Shown here: positions 11,955 to 22,700 of the stretch, piece after piece
How the letters are laid out: each line of letters begins with the position of its first letter
How positions within the stretch are numbered: the first letter of the stretch is position 1
DNA from: Ilex aquifolium
Lineage: Eukaryota; Streptophyta; Magnoliopsida; Aquifoliales; Aquifoliaceae
Length of the DNA: 64,000 nt
Assembly: GCA_951799425.1 (NCBI GenBank)
Contig: OX637395.1
Span: 6,660,951-6,724,950, forward strand
Direction: 5' to 3'
Made by a program: the position numbers and the translations under genes
Notes under the pieces: model-generated
Database searches by the model: none
Told to the model about the DNA's origin: nothing
The model's input: the letters and a program-made list of their open reading frames with translations, nothing else

Positions 11955-12174
11955 CTAGAAAGGTAGTTTAAATAATAATAGGGACGAAAGGTAAATTTAG
12001 ATGTTTTAAATTTAAATTTTGGTAATTTTTGGGTACTATAAGAGATTTATTCCTTATAAATATCTTAGTCTCGATATGAATAACTTGTTTTTGATTGAAT
12101 CGAATAAGAAATTATTCGAGGTGCACATAAACTAACTCAGACATCCCTCACGGTCGAAAAAAAAAAAACTGTTC
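11955..12174 (+). repeat. tRNA-derived SINE, family B, copy 1
   Basis: The body follows the same order as the copies at 13633 and 57935: AATAATAGGGACGA, then GGGTACTATAAGAGATTTAT, ATATGAATAACTTG, TTTTTGATTGAATCG and GAGGTGCACATAAACT. It ends in an A-run (12161-12170). An oligo-A end on one side only and a tRNA-like head are typical of plant SINEs. The B-box is degraded here. Confidence 0.65.
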
Positions 12175-12325
12175 TTTCATCCAAATTAGTGAATTACTAC
12201 AGTACAGTCCTTGCAAAATAGTAGGCATTTTGACAAAAATAGTTAAAAGGGCTAAGTCTAATTAGGTTTAGGTGTCATCATACATCACCCACTATCCTTA
12301 AAACAACAATATTCTTCTCGCTCTG

Positions 12326-12330
<5 letters not shown>

Positions 12331-12380
<50 letters not shown>
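12331..12380 (+). repeat. (TC)n(AC)n compound microsatellite
   Basis: About 30 bp of uninterrupted TC followed by about 20 bp of AC. A shorter TC-AC tract of the same kind sits at 11872-11895, and similar sequence follows both tracts, so the two lie in a local duplication. Confidence 0.9.
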
Positions 12381-12709
12381 GACAAAGAAATTATAACTCA
12401 AATTGTAGGACACAGCAGCAAATGGAACAATAGATTTCTCCATCATAAAAAATAGCAGGCACTTTGACTAAAAATAGTGAACAGGCTCAAATCTAATTAG
12501 GTTTAGGTGTCATTCATACATCACCCCACTATCTTTAAAAGCAACAATATTATTCTCCCTATGCATTGATTACCACTATTTTAAGCCACAACTTCGCATG
12601 ATATGTTCTCTTAACCTCATCCTCCAAATAGAAGCCATGTAGATTGAACCATCATTTGCAAAAAAAAAAAAAAAAAAATCAAATCAATCCCAACAAAATT
12701 ATAATACAT

Positions 12710-13131
12710 TTAAGACCTGTTTGATATGTTTTTTGGGAGGGGTTTGGATTGATTTGTCCAAACCTAAAGATGAGATTCAAAATTTAATGTTGTTCATACT
12801 CATGTTTGGTATGCGCAGGAATATATGACTATTATGATAATATATTTGTATATAAATGACTATTGTGCCCCTTAACCAATTTAATTCAAACATGGGTATG
12901 GATATATGAGGAGTATAAATGTCATTTGAATGTTAAACCCCCAAACCCACATATGAAACCCCCCCTATGGGTTTTATGAAACTCATGAACTTGAGTTTCA
13001 TGACCAGGCCGGATTTCAAACCCTAGATTACATACATAGTTATCAAACATGGGTTTAAGGGAGTTTAGTCCCCAACCCATGTTCCAACCCCCCCCCCCCC
13101 CCCAAAACCCACATACCAAACAGCCCCCTAT
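12710..13131. mobile_element. MITE-like inverted-repeat element with internal C-run
   Basis: The left end AAGACCTGTTTGATATG and the reverse complement of the right end, AGGGGGCTGTTTGGTATG, are similar. Subterminal G/C-run sequence (GGGAGGGG left, a run of about 17 C at right, 13087-13103) is also inverted. No convincing target duplication was found, so family assignment (hAT or Harbinger) is left open. Confidence 0.5.
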
Positions 13132-13289
13132 GTTAAACTTGTGTTGTGTATAACTGAGATTGAGTCAATCTATTTATCATTCGACGGCCCAAATTTATGA
13201 AATTCTCAATTTTATGTTGAGTTGTCGAGTCTTGTTTTGAACACAACTCCTTAAAAGGAGAAGTGCAAGTGAAGATATTTAAACACACA

Positions 13290-13360
13290 CACACACACAA
13301 AGCTATCCGATGTGGGATAGCCCAGTCCCCAAACACCCCCCCCCCCCCCCCATAAGGGAG
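13290..13360. repeat. Dispersed repeat fragment with TCCCACATCGGATAG motif
   Basis: An AC microsatellite (13283-13299) is followed by AGCTATCCGATGTGGGATAG and CCCAGTCCCC, then a long C-run. The same block order (AC tract, CTATCCGATGTGG, CCCAGTCCCC) occurs at 17970-18030, so this is a fragment of a dispersed repeat. Its class is unknown. Confidence 0.55.
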
Positions 13361-13632
13361 CAGGTTATTTCTAGCATAACCCATTCTGTCTTTGTGTGTA
13401 TCTCAATCTAGCGATACAATGGTACGAGATAGTAGCAAATAATGTGATTCACCAATCATTTGGAATTTCATATGGCGCCACCATATGATGACATATTTAA
13501 GTCATTGTATTAGAGATTCTTACCAAGATACCCTATCAACCAACAATCGGGTCGTAACAAAAATGGTACACATCATACAATTTTTTAAGTGACATCAAGT
13601 ATAAATAATAGAGTTTTCTATAAACCCCAAGC

Positions 13633-13845
13633 GTAGTTAAGTGATAATAGGGACGAGTTGTCAACTCAGATGTCTTAAGTTCGAATCTTAGCAGTTTTAT
13701 AGGATCAAGTTATGAAAAATTTATTTCTCATAAATACCTTAATCCCGACGTGGATTACTTGCTTTTGATTGAATTGAAAAAAAAATTAATCGAACTGCAT
13801 GTAAATTAATTCAAACACTCCTAATTGTTAAAAAAATAAAAAATT
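13633..13845 (+). repeat. tRNA-derived SINE, family B, copy 2 (best preserved)
   Basis: This is the clearest family B copy: AGTTAAGTGATAATAGGGAC as A-box region, GTTCGAATC (13680-13688) as B-box, then AATCCCGACGTGGATTACTT, TTTTGATTGAATTG and TCAAACACTCCTAATTGTT, with an A-rich tail. The promoter boxes are close to tRNA consensus. Six further copies or fragments lie in this window. Confidence 0.75.
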
Positions 13846-14870
13846 ATAAAAACATTAACATAGTAACATGTACACCCATCTCTAAGCTCTAAATAATGTA
13901 GCCCCTCCTATATATAAGTCTAGCTTTCCTTGGATCAGACAGAGCCACACAAAGAATATAAAAGGGGTCAACTCAAGATCTTGTCATAGTCGGCCACACG
14001 TGTCAGCTTCTCAGTTGTTATATTTTTATATGAATCTCAACCACATAATATAGAATAGTCACCGGCCACTGGATGAGTCTTTTTTGGATCATCCAAAAGG
14101 AAGTATACTCCATACCGCAACTAAAAAGAGAACCCCGCACCCATTACACAGGTAATCACATATCAACCACGCGCTTAGGACAATTGAACAAAACTTATAG
14201 GTTCGAGTTGGATTCGGGTTCGATTCGGGTTCGGTTTAATTTTAATTCATTAAATTTATTTGTATGAAAAATGGACAGAACAAAACCAAAATTTTACGTT
14301 CCTTTAATATTCAAATCGAGTTTGAGCAATATGTTGTTTGGCTCGACAGGCTCGAATTCGATTGATAATAATTCAATTTCAATAATCGCTTTCTATTTTA
14401 TGTAGTATTCAACGCGAGCTGAGCATGAGTTTATCGTGAGTCAAAAAGATGAACTTGATTAAAATACCTATAAATTGTGTATATAAGTAACCACAAATGC
14501 ATCTCAAAACTATATGGAATGCCATTTATTTATATTGTTATAGCAAATAAATTGGGTGGTGGGAGAGAGGACTTTATGATGGCTTATATCCTTGTTTTCT
14601 AATTTTTTTTACAATTTTGAATTAATAAATTAAGAATAATATTCTATCATGTGTCATTTATAATTGCCCATCTCCTCCCCACCAAGTACTCACCATTTAT
14701 TTAATTTGACCAATAGTTTTCAATAACTCATCATGTGATAGGATGGAAATAATTAAAAGAATGAGAAATAAACTAAAAATAAATAAAAGATAATGAATTT
14801 TAGATTATGTGCATCGCATGAATGAAATTATGATTATTACGTGCTTCTCTTTTCTTTTCTTTTTTCTTTT
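13846..14870. other. Intergenic, no supported gene
   Basis: AT-rich sequence. A stretch at 14200-14460 is rich in TTCGAGTT/GGCTCGA-type words like those in the hAT MITEs at 16877 and 63560, and may be a decayed relative, but no paired ends or target duplication could be fixed. Confidence 0.45.
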
Positions 14871-14940
14871 TTTTATTCAATGGTCAAGAGTGTCCAGACC
14901 AGCTTATATGCACTTCGACTACTTCCTTCCCTATTGGAAA
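14871..14940 (-). repeat. SINE family B fragment (3' end)
   Basis: Read on the minus strand, GCATATAAGCTGGTCTGGAC and the A-rich tail match the 3' end of the family B SINEs. The rest of the element is not recognisable. A 121-residue reverse frame over 14884-15249 starts next to it but shows no domain. Confidence 0.5.
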
Positions 14941-15484
14941 ATTACTTCGAGTAGATAAAAAATATAACATAATCAAGGCTTTGAGGCACATAAGATAACT
15001 TTCTTTAAAATGATATTTGCCCTCACTAAAAGAGTTTGCTAGAGGGTTCCGATCACTCTCTGGATACAACAAAATCATTGGGTGAAGAAATACAATTAGC
15101 AATATTAAAAAACTTCCAAAAAAAATTTCTTGAACAATTTTTATTCTTGGGAGAGGGAGGGAGAAGAGAGTTGAGTTATACAAGACTTTAGTATCAATGT
15201 AAATAAAGTCTAGGACCCTATTGATAGATTTCTTAATCTCTTTTACCAAAAGTCACAACATTTGAAATAGGTGCCTTTTCATTAAAAAAACATGACTCTT
15301 ATAAAAATATGTCTTTTGGTTAATAGTCCTAACCCTTTAAAGAGGTGCGACTGTTTTAAAGAAATATCTTTTTTTTCAATGGTCACGTCTCTTTAATAGT
15401 GTCTTTTACTAATGGTCATAACTTTTTAAATAATAATCTTTTTTAAAAGTCATAGTTATTCAAAATAAATTAATTATTCAATCA

Positions 15485-15662
15485 AATAATAAATAGAGGC
15501 TCAACACCGGTCTGATCAAAGACAAATCATCCATATCAGTATTAAAATATTCAAAATAAATAAATTTCTGATGACCTGATCTCGACAAATTATCAAAATT
15601 CGAATTTACCAAGTTTAAATTTAGAATTCACGTCGGTAATGACTGAGTTACTTTTGGGTTAG
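15485..15662 (-). repeat. SINE family B, copy 4 (reverse)
   Basis: On the minus strand this region shows GATATGGATGATTTGTCTTT, TGATCAGACCGG and the upstream AGAAATTTATTTATTTTGAA, in the same order as other family B copies. Head and tail are both decayed. Confidence 0.55.
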
Positions 15663-15733
15663 TACGCGCTTCTGACACCAGAAGAAAGCGAGTGAAGTTG
15701 TCCAACTTGCAAAACTAAACCCAATACATCCAC

Positions 15734-15740
15734 TATATAA
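15734..15740 (+). promoter_or_regulatory. Candidate TATA box of the membrane-protein gene
   Basis: TATATAA in the context CCACTATATAAACC, 130 bp before the start codon at 15870. This leaves a plausible 5' leader of about 100 nt. Confidence 0.6.
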
Positions 15741-15869
15741 ACCATCTTTACCAGTCTACTGACTTCTCTTACCAAGCAATCTACTACCCCTAAGAACTCT
15801 GCCAATACTTCTCCAGTTTCAATCAATTGTCTTCTGAACCCATCTCTTCAAGCACTCAAATTTGCAGGA

Positions 15870-16325
15870 ATGTCTACCACTTCATCTAATTCTCTACCTC
15901 AATTTCCACTGCACTTGGTCCTCTTGCTCATAGTACTCTTCTTCATGGTTGTGGGCTTCTCATGGTGCATGAACACTTCATCTTTTTCTCAACTTCAATT
16001 GCCACTGCACTTGTGCTTCGTCCTCCTAATACTCTTCATGTTTGTGGGCTTACCATGGTACATGAACTGTGAGTCACTGTTCGGAGGACTCTTTGATCAA
16101 ATCAAACTGGTCCTCATCTTCTCACCATTGTTGCTGGTTCTAGCTGTTTACTTGCTTTCGAAATTTGAGAGGTCTTTGTTCTTCATGCCTTTGCGCCAGC
16201 GGTACTCTGTTAACGGGGCTGGTGGGTCACCTTGGGCTGTTGCGTTGCTTCTTGTGTTTCTGTTCTTCATGATCTCTTGCCAGTCTAACTTCAGAGACCG
16301 TTGGTTTCCTCTACAAAGCAGATGA
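15870..16325 (+). CDS. Plant-specific four-span membrane protein of unknown function
   Basis: Single-exon gene for 151 residues. Four hydrophobic segments are visible, at about residues 13-30, 45-62, 78-96 and 121-136. The C-terminus (GGSPWAVALLLVFLFFMIS, then DRWFPLQSR) matches my recollection of an uncharacterised family conserved across flowering plants; this is family recognition from memory, not a search. The first two segments are a near-exact tandem duplication: PLHLVLLL...GFSWCMN and PLHLCFVLL...GLPWYMN repeat with a 32-residue (96-bp) period, and the DNA copies at 15879 and 15975 are still very similar. The start is the first ATG after a TATA box and leader. No catalytic or binding motif is seen. 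Role and membrane of residence are unknown. Confidence 0.85.
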   Translation: MSTTSSNSLPQFPLHLVLLLIVLFFMVVGFSWCMNTSSFSQLQLPLHLCFVLLILFMFVGLPWYMNCESLFGGLFDQIKLVLIFSPLLLVLAVYLLSKFERSLFFMPLRQRYSVNGAGGSPWAVALLLVFLFFMISCQSNFRDRWFPLQSR

Positions 16326-16876
16326 TGCCAATGGCGACGATAACTACTGACCGGTGATGGACGAATCAGTTACTAAATTATAGTACTTTTTGGAATTCGT
16401 TCCATCTGTATAGTGTCGAAAATTATTTATATAAAAGCGTGATTTTAAATCACGTTTTTTATATAAGTAATTGACTAATGCTAGGTGGACTGGTGATTGT
16501 GTTAACTATTGCTTGATATTCTGGAACGCGTTGTCACAGACTTGATCCGATACTTTTTCGATCCCTTTCTTCAATAGGCATGAAAACAGTTTGACTCCTT
16601 CCTCATAGAGTTGAGATGAATCTTTTGATGTAGGCCAGACATCCGACTGTGGTTAGAAACTTTGTGATAAGACCATGTAATCGTAGTATGAGCTTGTTTT
16701 GTGTATATTTCCTTTGACATGGGAACTGGTGTGGTATATATACTTGTTTGTTTTTACAGCTTGTTGCTAAGGAAGCCATGGTAATGTTTTTCACATGGTA
16801 ATGTTGTAATTAGACTTCCAACTCCTGTGCCTAATTGTTAATCAAGAATTTGATCTGTTTTCGTGTCGACAGTCGT
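16326..16876. other. 3' flank of membrane-protein gene
   Basis: Probable 3' UTR and downstream sequence. An inverted pair AAAAGCGTGATTTTAAATC / GATTTAAAATCACGTTTTTT-like (16434-16462) can form a hairpin shortly after the stop. No further gene. Confidence 0.45.
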
Positions 16877-17164
16877 TAGCGTTGATAATTGAGTTGAGTT
16901 TTGCGAGTTGAAATCGAATCTAAAACATTGTTCAAGTTCAATTCATTTAAAAAAATGAGTCGAATCTAAAACAAACTGAACCTGAGTCAAACCCGAGTCA
17001 CTCGACTATTTTATGTATAAACAAGTTGAATTTTACGAGGTCGAGTCAAGTTTTTGTAGGCTCGTTTTTTATACGAGTCTAAAAAATTGTTCAAATTCGA
17101 CTCGTTTAGAATATAAGCTAAGTTCGAATTTAATCCTATCGACTTGGCTCAATTATCAACCTTA
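16877..17164. mobile_element. hAT-type MITE, family 1, copy 1
   Basis: The left end TAGCGTTGATAATTGAG and the reverse complement of the right end, TAAGGTTGATAATTGAG, form terminal repeats. Flanking 8-mers ACAGTCGT (16869-16876) and ACTATCGT (17165-17172) agree at six of eight positions, as expected for an aged hAT target duplication. The interior is built of GAGTCGAA/GGCTCG words. The family member at 63560-63886 has a better preserved duplication. Confidence 0.7.
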
Positions 17165-17429
17165 ACTATCGTCTTTTTAAGTAAAGTCTGCGGATTCTTT
17201 CGCCTATGCCCCTCTGGAGGGTTTTCCTAGCGATAAAAGCTGTTAGTCACGTTCTGGCATGCCGCCTCTATACCTTTTTTCATAGGAAAAAAACCCCCAA
17301 ATTTTCTTGTTTGTGTCCAAAAAAATTGGAAAGGGAAAAAGATAAAAACCCAGCTGGTAATGATAGACTTATGGTATGATGAACTCTCCCCTCTTTGTTA
17401 TGGTCTTGGATCTAATGGTAAGAGGGGTG

Positions 17430-17870
17430 TAGAGTATAATTTGAACGGGTTGAGAGGTGAATAAAATATTTTTCAATTGGAATTTAATTGAAATTGAAAT
17501 TCAATCGAAACTCTTTAAGTTGGGTACTCCTAAACTAGAGGATTACTATGATGATTGAAATTCGGATTTAACTCAAGTTAGTTCTCGGTTGCAAATGGGG
17601 TTGAGTTCAAGTTTGTTCTCGATTTACTTAACTCAAATTAAAATACGAGTGAAATTTGAATAGCGCAACTCATATTAAAAAATATGAATTTCAACTTTTA
17701 TTCAATCTAAACTGTAGTGTGATTTGCGCAACTCGTATTAAAAAATATAAGCACTTCCAATACACCAATTGAATGGTTGAGTTCAAGGTTGTGTTTAAGT
17801 TGAGTTTCGATTGACTTCTTAATTCGTCCAACCTACCCTAATTTCACCCGTAAACAATCCTCACAATTTT
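17430..17870. repeat. Possible decayed MITE
   Basis: Sequence rich in GTTGAG/CAACTC words, with weakly inverted ends (GAACGGGTTGAG near 17443 and TTTCACCCGT near 17851). Terminal repeats and target duplication could not be defined, so this is only a suspicion. Confidence 0.25.
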
Positions 17871-17880
17871 GTACATGGCC

Positions 17881-18225
17881 CATTTTTTTTTTTGAAACAG
17901 AAACGGTAAACACACACACACAGGACCACTACAACACCACCATTTAAAAAGTGGTAGTGGTGTAGGACCTTATACACACACACACACAACCCCAAGGCTA
18001 TCCGATGTGGCATAGTCCCCAGTCCCCTACACCTTATTCAGGCACAACCGAGACCACAGCGGAGCCGTGGGCCCGACACACGCACACAAGTTCCCGTTAG
18101 CGTGGGAGAACGCGCTTGTTTTTTTTGAAACAGAAACGATAAACACATACAGGACCACTACAACACCACCACTTAAAAAGTGGTAGTGGTGTAGGGCCTT
18201 ATACACACACAACCGTACGTGGCCC
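17881..18225 (-). repeat. Duplicated repeat unit with internal hairpin
   Basis: Two copies of a unit of about 110 bp (from 17881 and from 18118) start with a T-run and GAAACAGAAACG, contain AC tracts, and share a palindrome of about 40 bp: ACACCACCATTTAAAAAGTG, then GTAGTGGTGTAG. Read on the minus strand each unit ends in oligo-A, like a retroposon. Between them lie CTATCCGATGTGG and CCCAGTCCCC, shared with 13290-13360. Class unknown. Confidence 0.6.
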
Positions 18226-18960
18226 ATTTGAATAGATAATAATAACCTGCTGAGCCAATTCTAAACTTTTTATACTGAGCCAACTCTAAGCTTTTTACTC
18301 TCTTCTCTCTCTCGTGAGGGTACTGAATGCAGGATTTGAGGTGAGAATATTTGAGGAGATGCACCGCCAAATAGTCTCTAAAGAGAATCCAAAGTTTCAT
18401 TTTTGTTCTGTACCATTATTATAAGTTTTATAGGTTTTTTTCACAAAATTTGAGAATCGTTTACAACTTTTGAGAGTCGTTTATATGTTTTAGGGATTAT
18501 TTATAATTTTGATAGTAAAATTATAATTTTTGTGAGTTGTTTATAACTTTTTAGATTCTAAAATTGTTAGGGTCGATCGCAAATAATCTTCAAAAATTAT
18601 AATTGTAACCATAAAAATTGTAATACGACCGAAAAAGTTATAATTTTTTTTGTTATACACAAACTTAAAAATTTGTATCGCAACTCATAAAACTTGTAAA
18701 ACACTTGACAATAAGTAACAAAATATTTTTTTTAGTAGCGTAGTCATCTCCCTCTTTTATATGGACTTCACTACGGTACCGTCAATAAAATTTCGGTACC
18801 ATACATCTAAAATTTACTTCTTTAAATCATAATCCATTAATTATTGTCGATTTATATTGAATAATTGGGACGTGTTTCATCTTGCCACGCCTAAGTTGCA
18901 TATGGTGAGTTGTAGGATTCGTAGAATCTGAATCATCGACCTTTGTATGAGTCATCGGAA
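18226..18960. other. Intergenic upstream of EF-hand gene
   Basis: AT-rich sequence without a supported gene. TTTATAATTTTTGTGAGTTG-like words at 18440-18680 recur in both orientations and suggest a degenerate repeat. Confidence 0.45.
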
Positions 18961-18969
18961 AAACTATGC

Positions 18970-18975
18970 CACGTG
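18970..18975. promoter_or_regulatory. G-box upstream of EF-hand gene
   Basis: CACGTG in the context GCCACGTGTCTTG, 234 bp before the start codon of the EF-hand gene. CACGTGTC is the usual core recognised by bZIP and bHLH factors, including abscisic-acid response elements. Function here is inferred from position only. Confidence 0.4.
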
Positions 18976-19203
18976 TCTTGATATACGGTCAACAATTATA
19001 CAAAGTGATATTTCCAAAACCACACTGGTCCACACCTACGGTACTAGAAATGGATGGTCCGAAATAAAAGTGTCCTCCTCAGCCCATCAACTATCAAATA
19101 CACCATTAGCCTCTCTCTCTCTCTTCAATTATCAAACCCTATCATAAAAATCGCCATCGTTTCTTCACTTCACAGAAACATCACACTGAAGAGAGAGAGA
19201 GAG

Positions 19204-19629
19204 ATGGGAGTGGTCATAATCGATGGTTCAACAGTCCGAGACTTCGTCAAAGATGAGTCACAGTTCAAGAAGAGCGTGGACGAGTCGTTCGCCAAGCTAG
19301 ACCTGAACAACGACGGCGTTTTGTCCAGATCGGAGCTGCGAAAGGCCTTCGAGTCTCTCCGGCTGATTGAGGCACACTTCGGCGTCGACGTTGCGACGCC
19401 GCCAGAGGAGCTGACTCGGCTCTACGACTCGATTTTCGAAAAGTTCGACTGCGATAAGAACGGGACCGTCGATCTCGAGGAGTTCAGGAACGAGATGAGC
19501 AAGATTTTGCTTGCGATCGCCGATGGATTGGGCTCGTCGCCTATTCAGATGGCTCTTGAAGACGATGATCAGAGTTTGCTCAAGAAGGCCGTAGATCTTG
19601 AAGCTTCTAAGCTTTCTCAGGCTTCCTGA
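19204..19629 (+). CDS. Two-EF-hand calcium-binding protein
   Basis: Encodes 141 residues without introns. Two canonical 12-residue EF-hand loops are visible: D33-L-N-N-D-G-V-L-S-R-S-E44 and D82-C-D-K-N-G-T-V-D-L-E-E93, each with acidic residues at loop positions 1, 3 or 5 and 12 and the central Gly. The protein therefore probably binds two calcium ions and acts as a small sensor or buffer, like other plant EF-hand proteins of about 140 residues. No signal peptide or membrane segment is seen, so it is likely cytosolic or nuclear. The start chosen is ATG at 19204, right after a GA-rich leader (19191-19203); an in-frame upstream ATG at 19054 would add 50 residues that look like leader sequence. 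G+C content is clearly higher than in the flanks. The partner and specific role are unknown. Confidence 0.9.
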   Translation: MGVVIIDGSTVRDFVKDESQFKKSVDESFAKLDLNNDGVLSRSELRKAFESLRLIEAHFGVDVATPPEELTRLYDSIFEKFDCDKNGTVDLEEFRNEMSKILLAIADGLGSSPIQMALEDDDQSLLKKAVDLEASKLSQAS

Positions 19630-20599
19630 ACAGTTGATCTTGATGGGGCTTATTGGACTGTTGCTCTAAAGGTCCACGTTATGTTGTAACTGCGAAAATA
19701 ATCAGAATAAGGACTTGTCATTTGTCTTTTTTCTTTTTTTTCCTTTTTGTCTTTTTGTTGGTATGTTAAGTTCTATGCTAATGAATTTTCTTTTTCATGT
19801 GGCTATTTTAATAAATCATTGTATTTTTAAGAAATTGAATACCATGTTGGTATCGAGAGGTGTTAGCAACTAACTAGACTAATGATCACCGACTTTTTGC
19901 TAGAATTAAAAGTTACGTGTTCAAACTTTGTTATTCCCTCTTTCAAATCATGTTCTTTATCATGGTATTTGAAAATAAACTCCCCAACCATTCTGATAAT
20001 TTTTGGAACAAATCTACTTCTTAGATACATCTTTGACAAAAAATAAAATAAAATAATTTTGTAAGTCTAAATAAGTTATTACAATGGATAATTTAAACTT
20101 TGATCTCCTAAACAATGAATTCGATTTTATTTTGTTGCATAAATTATTAATTATTTTTTTTAGACAAAAATCATCGACTTATTAAGAGAACGTGAAAAAA
20201 ATTTACCTAGTTTGATAAATATAATAAAACAACTTTTCATTAAAATATAAAACAAAGATACATTAATAATTGAGACAATATAAAACTAATTACATGATTA
20301 ATGATACATTGTGAAGAAAACATAATTGTTGAAGAGACGATATAACAAAACGATCGTAGTTTAGGGGGAAATTCTACGGTACCGGTAGAATACCTCCGGT
20401 TATTACTTTTTTGGTAAAGTGACACCTCAAAAAGAAGAAGTTACAATTGCTCAGGAAAAGTCTATGATCGATCACAGACACACATGATCGATCATGAACT
20501 TCCCCGGAACAATTATAACTCTTCTTTTTGAGTAATAACCTAACATTCAAAAATTGTAACTTAACTTGAAATTGTTGTAACCGGCGATACGGTACCTCC
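19630..20599. other. 3' flank of EF-hand gene and intergenic sequence
   Basis: Probable 3' UTR to about 19760, then AT-rich spacer. A tRNA-like head (TTAGCAACTAACTAGACTAA and GTGTTCAAACT) at about 19862-19950 may be a SINE remnant. At 20361-20600 imperfect inverted ends (TACGGTACCGGTAGAATACC and CCGGCGATACGGTACCTCC) enclose GATCGATCA palindromes; this could be a short MITE. Confidence 0.45.
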
Positions 20600-20768
20600 T
20601 TTAGACCAGCTTACGCGCACCTAATGTCCTCCTTGGTTCGATCAAAGACAGACCATCTACGCCGGAACTAAAGTATTCATGAGAGATTAGTCCCAAAGAG
20701 TTGTCAAGTTTCAAACTCGGAACGCCTGAGTTTCCAACGCGTCCCCATTATCCCTTAAACTATCTTTG
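20600..20768 (-). repeat. SINE family B, copy 5 (reverse)
   Basis: The minus strand reads TTAAGGGATAATGGGGACGC, a decayed B-box, TCTCATGAATACTTTAGTTC, GGCGTAGATGGTCTGTC and TTAGGTGCGCGTAAGCTGG, in family B order. Similarity to the copy at 57935 is clear by eye. Confidence 0.7.
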
Positions 20769-20989
20769 GAGTTCGCAATCCTTTCTCATAAAAACATGGA
20801 ATCAGAATCTCCAAAAGTGAAGTAATAACAGAGATCAACCATGGTGTTTTGGTTTCTACACTAATTACAAAGAGCACCTAGACGCCACGCAGTCTCTTGA
20901 AATCCTCAGAAAATGGAGAATGCATCGTGACAAGTAATGAAAACAATGCAGTGACAGGAGGAAGAGCCCTATCAAAACAAAATAAAAGG

Positions 20990-22700
20990 AAGCCTCTTCA
21001 CAATCCTACTCTGCTATTAAATGCACATAGAACCACCACCAGACGATGAGGTTAAAGAAACCAAAAGGTGACTAAATTTCATAAAAGCTGGGGAAAGAAT
21101 ATCAAGGTCTCCTCTTTTCTGCTAAGCAGCAGTCTTTGCTAAATTCATCCCTTTAAAGCAGAATTCAAAAAACATATCAAACTAATCGAATTCGGATCAA
21201 AATGTGATCCATTGACAAGCATATTTTCTACTCTTCAAATTTTATAGTCTACTAACCAAAGCCCAATCTTCCTTTAAGATCATCCTAAATGTTATTGAAT
21301 CAATGAGTCCAATCTGCACAATTAGACAGCATATATACCAAAGGTATGAAGTACTGCCGGTTACATAAACGAATCTGTGAATTCTCGCGTCAGGCAATTT
21401 CAATGTCTTTGGTCTAGTGAAAGCCTTCCAGGGTGAAGGCAGGGGAACGTTGTAGAGTCGCCATAGAATGCTGAAATTAGTAATGTGAAAACATTGAATG
21501 CATGCATAGTCTGGTGAAAAACAAAAAATACATGCCAGAATCTCAGCGCCATTTTTCATTGGCAACATCCATCGGTGACAAAGCTACCAAAAAAAGCATA
21601 TCAAAGACTCTAATTTGATCTACGAAAGCATTATCTATACTATTAATAAAGGGAGAGGATGAGTTTGGTGTCCACCCATGAATTGCCTACCCTTCATTTG
21701 TTTCACCTTAATTACACTTAAATATTTTTTCAACTCGACTCAACTGCCTTTAACCTCCCCTAATGTCCATAACAGTCTAAATTTATCTGTTCTAATTTCT
21801 TCCTACTCTCATATCTTTCTCTTTTCTTTTTTCTCCATACAAGTGTAAGGCCCCTAGTTTACTTAAAGCAGCACAAGATTACAACAAACCAAGATTTTAA
21901 TAGCAGAAACAAAAGCAAACGTACCAAATACAAGAAACTCAGAGAAAATGCTTGACAGGGAACAGAGGCTCAGAGAGTAATGATTTTGGAAACATCAACA
22001 AGCTCAATAGCTTTCATAGTTTGATGGTATATTTTTGTCTTCACTGCCTCTGATATTTGTAAGACTACAAAAATAAACCAAAAATAAAAAACAAAAATCA
22101 TGTACCTATAGCGAAGTGCATTAAGAGTGAATTTAGGCCAAAAACTGAAATTCCTAGCCTCATAGAGATCCCAGATAGTTGAAATATTTCATGACCATGG
22201 GCCTTAAGCATTGTTATAGCAGATTGCATGTATCTCTATGTGTTAATGGAATTTTTAATCTGTAAATATACCTCAAAATATCCACATATAAGCAGAATAT
22301 TTGAGCACAAACAGAGATCAAATCTTACAGGCATTATCAGCTGTTGAAAATTAGTACATAGATGGAGTGATGGACAAGTCTAACGTTGCCACTCAACAAG
22401 GGGGTGATTAGGTCAAACTAACCTGTTGACAATACGTTTAATCTGGCGGACTTCCTCTGTTTGGACTCTCTCAATGCATTCAGATTTATGTATGAATTCC
22501 AACCATCCCTTGCTTCATTGTTCAAGCTCCAACACTCTCTTCTTCCTCTTCTTTTCTTTTACAAAATCTCATTATTGGTCATCGCCAAATCATTTTCCTA
22601 GGAAAGAATTATATATCCCCATGAATATCTTAAGAACCAATCCAAGTGGCCATGGTGCCACCCCCACAGAAAATACATCATAGTAGCACTCTTTTCCTCT
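20990..22700. repeat. Decayed tandem-family unit A
   Basis: Diverged, non-coding relative of units B (23265) and C (24285-27555). Shared landmarks in order: ATGCCAGAATCTC (21531-21543), GACTCTAATTTG (21606-21617), GATGGTATATTTTTGTC (22022), TAGAGATCCCAGATAG (22163), GGGCCTTAAGCATTGTTATAGC (from 22199) and TTCCAACCATCCCTTGC (from 22498). The unit has no intact frame. The reverse-strand short frames over it resemble those in B and C only because the DNA is related. Confidence 0.6.
21634..21857 (+). mobile_element. Possible short Helitron in unit A
   Basis: A Helitron-like 5' end TCTATACTATTAATAAAGGG follows A (21633). A CTAG before T occurs at 21854-21857, and the sequence beyond it resumes similarity to units B and C (TTACTTAAAGCAGCACAAG). 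No clear subterminal hairpin is visible, so the 3' end is uncertain. Confidence 0.35.

Noticed and set aside
14884-15249. 121-residue reverse frame
   Set aside because: Starts next to a SINE 3' end, has no domain and an AT-driven composition.
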